Notes under the pieces: generated by a model | Told to the model about the DNA's origin: nothing | Databases searched by the model: none | The model's input: the letters and a program-made list of their open reading frames with translations, nothing else | In this document: positions 15,537-22,372 of the stretch, in pieces | Numbering within the stretch: position 1 is the stretch's first letter | Layout: the number at the start of each line of letters is the position of its first letter | Assembly: GCA_934502905.1 (NCBI GenBank) | Contig: CAKSVK010000032.1 | Location: 1-24,671 of the forward strand | Direction of reading: 5' to 3' | Source of the DNA: an uncultured Chitinophagaceae bacterium | Lineage (GTDB): Bacteria > Bacteroidota > Bacteroidia > Chitinophagales > Chitinophagaceae | Length of the DNA stretch: 24,671 nucleotides | Translations under genes and position numbers: made by a program

Positions 15537-16067
15537 TTATTGGAGAGGCAGGTATGTTTTTTCCAGGTATTGCTTCAATACCTGCAGGCTGTTTTCGAGG
15601 TATTCCTCCTTAAGACTTTCCGTAAAAAGCCCATAGAACTTATTCCAGGGCAGCCAGCCCAGGTCTTCGTGTATCCACCAGTCTATCTTGACAAAATTAT
15701 TTTCGCCGGTATTCTGCACAACAGAAAACCCGGACTCAAAAGCCTGTTCGTTATCAGTGGTGATGAAGGCATAGATGCTGTCGCTGGAAAGCGGACTGAG
15801 CGTAATCCTGTTTATCTTATTATTATGCGTTGTCCACTGCACTTCCCGGTTGGTTTCAAAAGAATAGGTCGTATTGCTGTCCTGCAACAACGGGTTCCAG
15901 TACTTCCATGCATGCAGGTCGAGGAGGGAAGCGAGGACGGTATCTTTAGGAAGATTTACGAGTATGGATTTTGAAACGTTTACGGTAGAAGGGAGCGGAA
16001 AGGATAATAAGAACAGCACGATGCTGATGCCGGTAAATCCGATAAGTAATTGTTTGATCAGGCGCAT
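15537..16067 (-). CDS. Membrane-anchored SRPBCC (polyketide cyclase/START-like) protein
   Basis: The 176-residue product begins with one hydrophobic segment (about 5-25) followed by VNVSKSILVNLPKDTVLASL and LHAWKYWNPLL, the usual opening of SRPBCC ligand-binding domains. It continues with the WWIHEDLGWLPWNKFYGLF stretch and a long C-terminal helix (EEYLENSLQVLKQYLE), also typical. Such domains bind hydrophobic ligands; the ligand here is unknown. The domain should sit outside the cytoplasmic membrane. It starts 7 bp after the ABC-2 permease stop and precedes kinase paralog 2, so cotranscription with both is likely. Confidence 0.75.
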   Translation of the reverse strand: MRLIKQLLIGFTGISIVLFLLSFPLPSTVNVSKSILVNLPKDTVLASLLDLHAWKYWNPLLQDSNTTYSFETNREVQWTTHNNKINRITLSPLSSDSIYAFITTDNEQAFESGFSVVQNTGENNFVKIDWWIHEDLGWLPWNKFYGLFTESLKEEYLENSLQVLKQYLEKTYLPLQ

Positions 16068-16074
16068 ATGAAAT

Positions 16075-17184
16075 TTATTCCCATTTAAAAAGTTTAACAG
16101 CCAGCAGGTAACCTATGATGCCCCAGACCGCCAGAACGGCCAGTTGCTTATAACAGCCGGTGATGTGCGCTCCTTCAAAAGCTACATTGCGCATAGCGTC
16201 ATTCAGGTGGGTCAACGGTAATATCTTACATATCGGCTGCAGCCATGCCGGAAAATTATCAATCGGGAAAAAGGTGCCGGCCAGCAGGAACTGCGGCAAC
16301 GTTACGATATTGGCAAGAGGAGGGATGGCGCTGTCTGTTTTAGCCAATCCACTCACAACAAAACCGAACGACATGAATACGATCAGCCCGATAAAGCTCA
16401 GGACCAGCAGCTCCAGGAAAGTCAGCCATCCATATACCAATGTGAAATTGAAAAAGAAATATCCTATGCCGAGTATGACCACGGATGTGATCAGCTGGAA
16501 GATCACCCGGCTGAGTCCTTCACCGAGAATGATGAATGTTTTGCTGACGGGGGTTGCAAAAAAGCGTTTCATTACCAGTGTCTGCCGCAAATGATAGAAT
16601 AAAAAAGCCACTCCGAAAACGCCGGCGCTCAAAAGGGAAAAGCCAAGCTGTCCCGGCAGGATAAAGTCTATGGTGCTGTATTTTCTGCCGGCTATCTTTT
16701 CAACATTTTCACTGATATCGGCAACGGTGGGTGCATCGGGAAACTTTTTTTTATCAAACCCGTCTATCAGGGAGCGGAGGACCGATCGGAGTATTTCCAG
16801 GTTCTGCGGACTGACGGCTTCCGAACTTTTCAGGTGTATATGATATTCAGGGTAGCTGCCGGCTCCGTTCTTTTCTATGGAGATAATTGCTGTGAGCCGT
16901 CCCTTTTCCAGATCATTTATAAGTTCCTGCTGGCTTTTATCCACCACTATTATGCCCGGCACACTTTTGATGCCCTTGTAGAGGTATCCTGTAGTATCAG
17001 AATTGCCGTCAAAGGCTGTTCGCAATGAGATCTTATTCCCCGAACCTAAAAAACCAAAGACCAGGATAAATATCAGCGGAAAAGCAAAGCTGAAAGCCAC
17101 GGCAGAAGGACTTCTGAAAATGGAGATCAGTCCTGCACGGGTAATGGCAAACATGGCCTTTAGCTGGCTATAAGGTTTCGACAT
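16075..17184 (-). CDS. ABC-2 type transporter permease
   Basis: The 369-residue protein has the ABC2_membrane_3 layout: one N-terminal membrane helix (about 25-46, FAFPLIFILVFGFL), a large extracytoplasmic domain (about 50-180), then five to six helices to the C-terminus with the motif LPQFLLAGTFFPIDNFPAWLQ and the LPLTHLNDAMRN segment typical of DrrB/YhhJ-like exporters. It should export drugs, lipids or polysaccharides together with an ATPase, but no ABC ATPase gene is in this window. A TACCTTTG -7 box lies just upstream, so it probably begins a transcript including SRPBCC and the two kinases. The substrate is unknown. Confidence 0.85.
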   Translation of the reverse strand: MSKPYSQLKAMFAITRAGLISIFRSPSAVAFSFAFPLIFILVFGFLGSGNKISLRTAFDGNSDTTGYLYKGIKSVPGIIVVDKSQQELINDLEKGRLTAIISIEKNGAGSYPEYHIHLKSSEAVSPQNLEILRSVLRSLIDGFDKKKFPDAPTVADISENVEKIAGRKYSTIDFILPGQLGFSLLSAGVFGVAFLFYHLRQTLVMKRFFATPVSKTFIILGEGLSRVIFQLITSVVILGIGYFFFNFTLVYGWLTFLELLVLSFIGLIVFMSFGFVVSGLAKTDSAIPPLANIVTLPQFLLAGTFFPIDNFPAWLQPICKILPLTHLNDAMRNVAFEGAHITGCYKQLAVLAVWGIIGYLLAVKLFKWE

Positions 17185-17203
17185 CAGCTTTTTTTTTGCG
17201 CAG

Positions 17204-17211
17204 CAAAGGTA
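17204..17211 (-). promoter_or_regulatory. Bacteroidota-type -7 box upstream of the ABC-2 permease
   Basis: The minus strand reads TACCTTTG followed by CTGCGC, an exact TAnnTTTG match in the 38-bp gap after sppA, 20 bases before the permease ATG. No -33 TTG at standard spacing is seen. Confidence 0.4.
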
Positions 17212-17222
17212 ACAGTATGCTA

Positions 17223-18989
17223 TCAGTTTACCGTAATATCAAACGGTAATCTTGCCTGGACACCCTGCGTAGCCTGCCTGATGCGTTTCAGCTGGTTGTA
17301 TACCTCAAACCCGGTTTCCCCCAGCTCTTCTTTTATAGATTGTGTTTTGATGTTTTTGCTATAACCGGATTTCAGCATATCCAGCAGGCTCAATGGTTCC
17401 GGGTATTCCCGGATGCTGTATTTCTCAATATCCGCCATCCTTGCTGCGCAGGCTATCGCATCGCTTAGCCCTCCCAGTTTGTCTGCCAGCCCTATTTCCA
17501 CCGCCCGCCTGCCTGTCCATACCCTGCCCTGGGCTATGCTGTCTACATAATCCATATCTTTTTTCCTGCCTTCCGATACCCTTGTTTTAAAATCGTGGTA
17601 TATAGAGTCGATCGTTGCCTGCATGAACTTCTTTTCCACTTCTGTCAGCGGTCTTGAAACAGATCCAAATGTAGCATGTTCCGCTGTTTTTACTTCGTCG
17701 AAGGTAATTCCAAGCTTGTTTTTAAACAGCCCTTCCATATTGGGCAAAATACCGAAAACACCTATGGAGCCTGTAAGGGTATTGCCCTGGGTGAATATGC
17801 TGTCTGCGGGTGCAGAAATGTAATATCCGCCTGAAGCAGCAAGATCGCCCATGGAAACGACCAGCGGCTTACCTTCTTTTTTCAGCAGCTCCGCTTCCCG
17901 CCAGATAATTTCGCTGGCCAAAGAGCTGCCGCCCGGTGAATTTACGCGTAATACCACCCCCTTTATATTTTTATCTGTTCTTAGCTTGGTAAACAAGGCC
18001 CGGTATTCATCCGAGCTTACCTGTCCCATCTCCGCTTTTCCATATATAATATCGCCTTCGGCGTACACAACAGCGATCCTGTCTTTTTGAAAGCTGCTCA
18101 ATGAAACCGCTTTTGCATAGTTGCCGATCTGCACAAATTTTATTTTCTCATCTTTTTCTATATCCAGCCTTTCTCTTATTTCCGATTTTACTTCGTCGTC
18201 GTATTTTATTCCGTCAATCAGGTTGTATTTTGCCGCATCCCAGGCAGTTTGCAGCAGGTTTTTATTGGCATATTCATGCAGGGTGGCGGTGTCTATGCCA
18301 CGGGTGGCTGAAGTGGTCAGCAACAGCTGTGTGTATAAATCGCCCAGCCAAACCATCGTTTGCAACCTGTTGGCATCGGTCATTTTTTCCTCGCGCAATG
18401 GTTCTGTAGCACTTTTGAATTTGCCGGCATAAAAGATCTGGGGTTCGATTTCCAGCTTCTTTAAGGTGTTTTTCAGGAACATCAGCTGGCTGGCGTATCC
18501 CATCCATTCCAGCAGTCCCTTGGGATTGCAGTAAATTTTATCCGCCGCATTGGCAACGTAATATGCTTTCTGGTCAATATAATCCCCATAGGCAATGATG
18601 AACTTGTTGCTTTCTTTGAAATTCACGAGTGCGGACCTAAGCTCTTCGCTGGTACCGAACCCGTTGCCGTTGCCGTTGCATTTAAGGTATATGCCCCTGA
18701 TGGAGGAATCCGTTTTTGCATGCTCGATCAACCGGATGGCGTCATACAATGAAGGTGTTACCACTTCGTCTCCCTGCAGTATTTGCTCGAGTGTATTATC
18801 ACTCTTGCGATCTTTGAAAGATTTGCTTAAATCGATATATAAGACGGATTTAGCGGATACGGTTACTTTTTCCGTACTCAGACTGCTGGCCAGTCCGCCC
18901 ACCACGGACATAAGGATGATAAAACCTAATACGGTGAATATTACCAGGGCCAACAACGAGGCGAAGAAGAATTTAAAGAAGCTTCTCAC
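17223..18989 (-). CDS. sppA: Signal peptide peptidase SppA, long (67 kDa) type
   Basis: SppA is a membrane-bound serine protease that degrades cleaved signal peptides using a Ser-Lys dyad. The 588-residue protein has an N-terminal membrane helix (about 8-33), a first domain with the catalytic Lys in GKFKSATEPL (K192), and a second domain with LRVNSPGGSSLASE (348-360) and the nucleophile S386 in GDLAASGGYYISAPAD. This duplicated-domain length is the E. coli-like long form. Its 5' end is 58 bp from the divergent folK gene, so the two share a control region. Confidence 0.92.
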   Translation of the reverse strand: MRSFFKFFFASLLALVIFTVLGFIILMSVVGGLASSLSTEKVTVSAKSVLYIDLSKSFKDRKSDNTLEQILQGDEVVTPSLYDAIRLIEHAKTDSSIRGIYLKCNGNGNGFGTSEELRSALVNFKESNKFIIAYGDYIDQKAYYVANAADKIYCNPKGLLEWMGYASQLMFLKNTLKKLEIEPQIFYAGKFKSATEPLREEKMTDANRLQTMVWLGDLYTQLLLTTSATRGIDTATLHEYANKNLLQTAWDAAKYNLIDGIKYDDEVKSEIRERLDIEKDEKIKFVQIGNYAKAVSLSSFQKDRIAVVYAEGDIIYGKAEMGQVSSDEYRALFTKLRTDKNIKGVVLRVNSPGGSSLASEIIWREAELLKKEGKPLVVSMGDLAASGGYYISAPADSIFTQGNTLTGSIGVFGILPNMEGLFKNKLGITFDEVKTAEHATFGSVSRPLTEVEKKFMQATIDSIYHDFKTRVSEGRKKDMDYVDSIAQGRVWTGRRAVEIGLADKLGGLSDAIACAARMADIEKYSIREYPEPLSLLDMLKSGYSKNIKTQSIKEELGETGFEVYNQLKRIRQATQGVQARLPFDITVN

Positions 18990-19047
18990 GTAAAATAATT
19001 TTAACCTGAAATTAGAGATATTTGCCGGGGTAATTTACGTACTATAT

Positions 19048-19524
19048 ATGAATAAAGCATATTTGCTGATAGGCGGTAACATGGGAGATCGTGAAAAGAA
19101 CCTTGCGGCGGCACGCGCAGGTATTGCCGGATATGCAAAAATAATATCCGTTTCAGGAATATATGAAACGGCAGCCTGGGGAAAGACGGACCAGGATCGC
19201 TTTCTGAACCAGGCTATAGAGAAAGAAACCGGGTATACAGCGCCGGTATTGTTGAAAAAGATGCTGGGCATAGAAACGAAAATGGGCAGGAAGCGGGAGC
19301 AGAAATTCGGTCCGAGGGTCATAGATATTGATATTATTTTCTATAATGACAGCATTATTCATAAACCCGGGCTCACGATACCGCATCCGCAACTTCAATA
19401 CCGGAGATTTGTGCTGGTGCCGCTACATGATATCGCACCGGGATACGTACATCCTGTTCTCCAAACAACAGTCAGCAGCTTACTGGAGCAATGCAATGAT
19501 CCGCTGGACGTGACTAGATTGTAA
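19048..19524 (+). CDS. folK: 2-amino-4-hydroxy-6-hydroxymethyldihydropteridine diphosphokinase
   Basis: FolK transfers pyrophosphate from ATP to 6-hydroxymethyl-dihydropterin in folate synthesis. The 158-residue protein has the opening IGGNMGDREKNL, the signature FGPRVIDIDIIFYND with the magnesium-binding D93 and D95, and the HPQLQYRRFVLVPLHDIAP segment. Length is normal for the family. The ATG at 19048 is immediately before the first beta strand. A 130-bp gap follows before the deoxynucleoside kinase, which has its own putative promoter. Confidence 0.95.
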   Translation: MNKAYLLIGGNMGDREKNLAAARAGIAGYAKIISVSGIYETAAWGKTDQDRFLNQAIEKETGYTAPVLLKKMLGIETKMGRKREQKFGPRVIDIDIIFYNDSIIHKPGLTIPHPQLQYRRFVLVPLHDIAPGYVHPVLQTTVSSLLEQCNDPLDVTRL

Positions 19525-19617
19525 GAGGGAAAGACCGCAAGCGCAAAAGACGAAAGTTTTTTTGTCATGGTATCATTTTGAATCTTTTACTTTTTCTGGT
19601 GTGCAAAACCCGATTTT

Positions 19618-19645
19618 TTGATTACGGGTGTGTTGACTAAGTTTG
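19618..19645 (+). promoter_or_regulatory. Putative Bacteroidota promoter for the deoxynucleoside kinase
   Basis: A TTG at 19618-19620 (end of a TTTTTTG run) is followed after 17 bases by TAAGTTTG (19638-19645), an exact TAnnTTTG box. The consensus spacing is a little longer, but no other pair is as good. The box overlaps the alternative TTG start at 19643, favouring ATG 19655 as the real start and implying a very short leader. Confidence 0.4.
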
Positions 19646-19654
19646 ACCTGGTTT

Positions 19655-20287
19655 ATGGATCATCATTTTATTACTCTTGAAGGAAATATCGGGGTTGGAA
19701 AAACAACACGTGCCCATCTTTTGGCCAAACATTACAATGCCAGGCTGGTGTTGGAGCAGTTTGCTGATAACCCTTTCCTGGAGCGGTTTTATGAAAACCC
19801 GCAGCAGAATGCTTTTCCGCTGGAATTGTTTTTTATGGCGGAACGATACAAGCAGATGAAGGACCTGGTATATGCCAGGGACCTGTTTCAAAGCATTACC
19901 ATATCGGATTACCTGTTTACAAAATGCCTGTTGTTTGCCAAAATAAACCTGCCGGAAGAAGAATATTTATTGTACCAGCGGTTGTTTGACATTATATACC
20001 AGCAACTGGTGCAGCCTGATATTGTGGTATATCTTCATGCACCGGTTCGGAATCTACAGGCAAATATCCGGAAGAGGGGTCGTCAATATGAGCAGAAGAT
20101 CGGAGACGATTATCTTTTCAGGATACAGGATGTATATACCCACTATATTAAGCAGCATAACATAAAAACCATTTTTGTGGATGCCGGCAATGCCGATTTT
20201 CTGGGTAATGACGCACACCTGCAGGCAATAGTGGAGGCGCTGGAAAATGATGTTGACTCCGGGCAACGACTGGTTACCCTGCCATAG
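19655..20287 (+). CDS. Deoxynucleoside kinase (dNK family)
   Basis: dNK-family enzymes phosphorylate deoxyadenosine, deoxyguanosine or other deoxynucleosides for salvage. From ATG 19655 the protein is 210 residues: MDHHFITLEG leads into the P-loop GNIGVGKTT (10-18), followed by the catalytic Glu region LVLEQFADNPFL (32-42), the FFMAERYKQ stretch (59-67) and the lid-like RKRGRQYEQ segment. The usual DRS-type motif reads ISDYLFTKCLLFA here. A TTG at 19643 would add four residues but overlaps the predicted -7 box. Nucleoside specificity cannot be told. The neighbouring folK gene is unrelated in pathway. Confidence 0.9.
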   Translation: MDHHFITLEGNIGVGKTTRAHLLAKHYNARLVLEQFADNPFLERFYENPQQNAFPLELFFMAERYKQMKDLVYARDLFQSITISDYLFTKCLLFAKINLPEEEYLLYQRLFDIIYQQLVQPDIVVYLHAPVRNLQANIRKRGRQYEQKIGDDYLFRIQDVYTHYIKQHNIKTIFVDAGNADFLGNDAHLQAIVEALENDVDSGQRLVTLP

Positions 20288-20323
20288 ATTTTTTTATTGC
20301 TGGTGCAGGAATTTAAGAAAAAG

Positions 20324-20353
20324 TCGGCAATCAGTAATCGAAAATCGGCAATC
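20324..20353. repeat. Short period-21 repeat (TCGGCAATC twice)
   Basis: TCGGCAATC occurs at 20324-20332 and 20345-20353, with a related AGTAATCGA in between. Such AATC-rich strings are common filler between Bacteroidota genes. It lies between the kinase stop and the MFS start. Confidence 0.4.
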
Positions 20354-20395
20354 GCATATGTGGAATGATACCAGGCCAAAAGCAAAGCGTTAAGA

Positions 20396-21646
20396 ATGGA
20401 TGAGTTAAGATACGGGACCACTGGTCCGTTTGAAGCTGTTAAAATACCTGAGTTCAGGCACCTGATCGCAGGACGTTTTTTCTTTATTTTCTCCCTGAGG
20501 ATGATGAGCACGCTAGTAGGATGGTGGATTTATCAGCTTACCTCGGCGCCATTTGCCATCGGGCTGATCGGGTTGTCGGAAGTGATCCCTGCATTATCCC
20601 TGGCACTATATGCCGGTTATGTTATTGATATGAGTGAAAAGCGAAGATTAATGCTGCGCGGCGTTTCCTTTTATTTTTGTGCCGCTGCCGTTTTACTGCT
20701 TTTTTCTACGGGTTACGGCAGTACCACTTTTACAGATCCCGGCATTGTTATCGGCATATATGCCGTGATATTCTGCACAGGGATCATCCGTGCCTTTACC
20801 GGCCCAACTTTTAATGTGATGCTGGCGATGATAGTACCCAGGGTTATACTGCCCAATGCCACCACCTGGAACCAGGGCACCTGGCTGATAGCATCTGTTA
20901 CCGGGCATGCCATGGGCGGGTTGTTTATTGCACATATTGGGAACACCGGTACGCTGGCTGTTATTTGTTGCAGCTTTTTACTATCCCTTTCGGCTTTATG
21001 GCGACTGAAAAAACACGCACCAGAAAAAAAGCAAACTGAAAAAAAAGGCTGGGACAGCGTGAAGGAAGGCCTGCAGTTTGTATTTAAGACAAAAGACCTG
21101 CTTGGTGCTATTTCGCTGGATATGTTTGCTGTTTTCTTTGGCGGCGCGGTGGCAATGGTACCTGTATTTGCGAGTGATATTCTGAAGGTGGGACCAGAGG
21201 GGTTTGGTATCCTGAATGCTGCCAATGATATCGGCGCTATCTGCAGCGTGCTGCTGCTTACATTTTTTCCCATGAGGAGGAATCAGGGGAGAAGAATGAT
21301 CGCAGCAGTGGCTGGATTTGGCATCTGTATTATTGTGTTTGCCGTTTCAGAGTGGTTTTGGCTTTCCTTTTTTGCGCTGATGGTTGCCGGGGTACTGGAT
21401 GGCATCAGTATGGTGATCCGGGGCACCATCATGCAGTTGAAGACACCGAATGAAATGAAAGGCAGGGTGATGAGCGTAAATTCAATGTTCGTTAATTCCA
21501 GCAACGAGCTGGGGCAGTTTGAAAGCGGTCTGATGGCCAGGCTGATGGGGGTTATTCCGTCCGTTATTTTCGGAGGCTGCATGACCTTTGTAGTGGCCAC
21601 TGCCACCTGGATAAAGGCTAAGAAATTAAGACAGCTTGAATATTAA
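20396..21646 (+). CDS. MFS transporter (MFS_3-like exporter)
   Basis: The 416-residue protein has around twelve hydrophobic segments and the motif-A-like loop GYVIDMSEKRR (74-84) between helices 2 and 3. The central cytoplasmic loop (KKHAPEKKQTEKKGWDSVKEGLQFVF, about 204-229) and the second-half RGTIMQLKTPNEMKGRVMSV stretch match the enterobactin-exporter/macrolide-efflux-like MFS_3 group. It should move a small molecule out across the inner membrane using the proton gradient. ATG 20396 precedes MDELRYG and a short soluble N-terminus. The substrate is unknown and no regulator is adjacent. Confidence 0.88.
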   Translation: MDELRYGTTGPFEAVKIPEFRHLIAGRFFFIFSLRMMSTLVGWWIYQLTSAPFAIGLIGLSEVIPALSLALYAGYVIDMSEKRRLMLRGVSFYFCAAAVLLLFSTGYGSTTFTDPGIVIGIYAVIFCTGIIRAFTGPTFNVMLAMIVPRVILPNATTWNQGTWLIASVTGHAMGGLFIAHIGNTGTLAVICCSFLLSLSALWRLKKHAPEKKQTEKKGWDSVKEGLQFVFKTKDLLGAISLDMFAVFFGGAVAMVPVFASDILKVGPEGFGILNAANDIGAICSVLLLTFFPMRRNQGRRMIAAVAGFGICIIVFAVSEWFWLSFFALMVAGVLDGISMVIRGTIMQLKTPNEMKGRVMSVNSMFVNSSNELGQFESGLMARLMGVIPSVIFGGCMTFVVATATWIKAKKLRQLEY

Positions 21647-21671
21647 TGCCGGTTGTATATCCGTAACCGTC

Positions 21672-21730
21672 ATCCCGACCGGGGCAAATTTTCGTAACGA
21701 AGTGCAGAAAAATTTGAGAAGCGGAGGGAT
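21672..21730. repeat. REP-like palindromic intergenic repeat
   Basis: The arms ATCCC/GGGAT, CCG (21679-21681)/CGG (21722-21724) and CAAATTTTC (21685-21693)/GAAAAATTTG (21707-21716) form a long hairpin with one bulge and a 13-base loop. The ends CGTCATCCCGACC and GAGGGATCTGCTG resemble a dispersed intergenic repeat I know from Sphingobacteriales and Chitinophagales genomes. It lies about 25 bp after the MFS stop and may act as a terminator. Confidence 0.6.
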
Positions 21731-22039
21731 CTGCTGAAGTGGAAAGCAGATTACCTGTTCCTATCCAGCTTTGCTGGTGTGCCAATAAAATAAGCGTTTG
21801 TAATCAGTGTCCCGGGAAAGTTGCCTGAGGATACGCAGCCTGGTGACCCCTGGCTCCTGCACATGTCCTCACGTACAGATTGTAATCTATCAGTGACGCC
21901 CACCCGACTGAATATCAGGCGGCGTTCCATATGTCACAGCCCGATGATTGGGGGCAGACTAATGGGTACCCCCGAATGACCGGAAAAAATGACTGGTTGG
22001 GAGATGGCTGATGTATGATCTTACATGCAGCCGCATCAG

Positions 22040-22057
22040 GCTCCGAACGTTCGGAGC
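22040..22057. promoter_or_regulatory. Perfect 18-bp palindrome (operator candidate)
   Basis: GCTCCGAACGTTCGGAGC is fully self-complementary. A perfect site of this length is expected by chance about 0.1 times in a window this size. It lies about 315 bp upstream of the right-edge gene. A dimeric regulator site is a reasonable guess; none is identified. Confidence 0.35.
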
Positions 22058-22302
22058 TCAATCCAACATCAGCAGTTACGCTTCCCGCTCATGTATGCGG
22101 TAACAAACGGGGCTTTTCCTGTTATATGGTCAGGCGCTGTCCCTGGTAACCGAATAATCAAACTTTTTCACCAAATACTAAACATTAAAAGCAGCTTTTG
22201 TTTTATATGTTTAATATTACTGTCACCCTCCCTGAGTAAGGTCCATAAAAAATTGTTACCTATCACCTCCTGTCCGTATCGCCTGGAAATTATCGCATAG
22301 CA

Positions 22303-22323
22303 AGGTCATCCATCAATTGACCT
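22303..22323. promoter_or_regulatory. Inverted repeat AGGTCA-N9-TGACCT near the right-edge gene
   Basis: AGGTCA (22303-22308) and TGACCT (22318-22323) are perfect inverted copies nine bases apart, ending 49 bases before the ATG at 22373. The position would suit an operator. The T-rich stretch just before the ATG has no Shine-Dalgarno sequence. Confidence 0.3.
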
Positions 22324-22372
22324 GATCCTTTTGCTAAACCTGGCATTGTTTTATACAATAAATTTTTTTTTG

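Larger units (their letters stand above)
21647..22372. other. Non-coding region before the right-edge gene
   Basis: This 726-bp stretch has no convincing gene; a 91-codon frame at 22025-22300 starts inside inverted repeats and shows no domain. It contains a REP-like palindrome, an 8-bp inverted pair (GCTGATGT 22007-22014, ACATCAGC 22066-22073) around a perfect 18-bp palindrome, an AAAAGC-A-GCTTTT palindrome near 22190, and an AGGTCA/TGACCT inverted repeat close to the next gene. The length and structure suggest a regulatory region for the downstream CDS. Confidence 0.6.

Noticed and set aside
19525..19610. Rho-independent terminator after folK (T-run at 19558-19564)
   Set aside because: No stable stem precedes the T-run; only a 3-bp pairing is possible.
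20263..20299. Terminator at the end of the deoxynucleoside kinase gene (seven T's)
   Set aside because: The stem before the T-run is only about four base pairs with a long loop.
22025..22300. 91-codon plus-strand frame in the long non-coding region
   Set aside because: It begins just before the 18-bp palindrome, overlaps other inverted repeats, and has no recognisable domain or coding-like composition.
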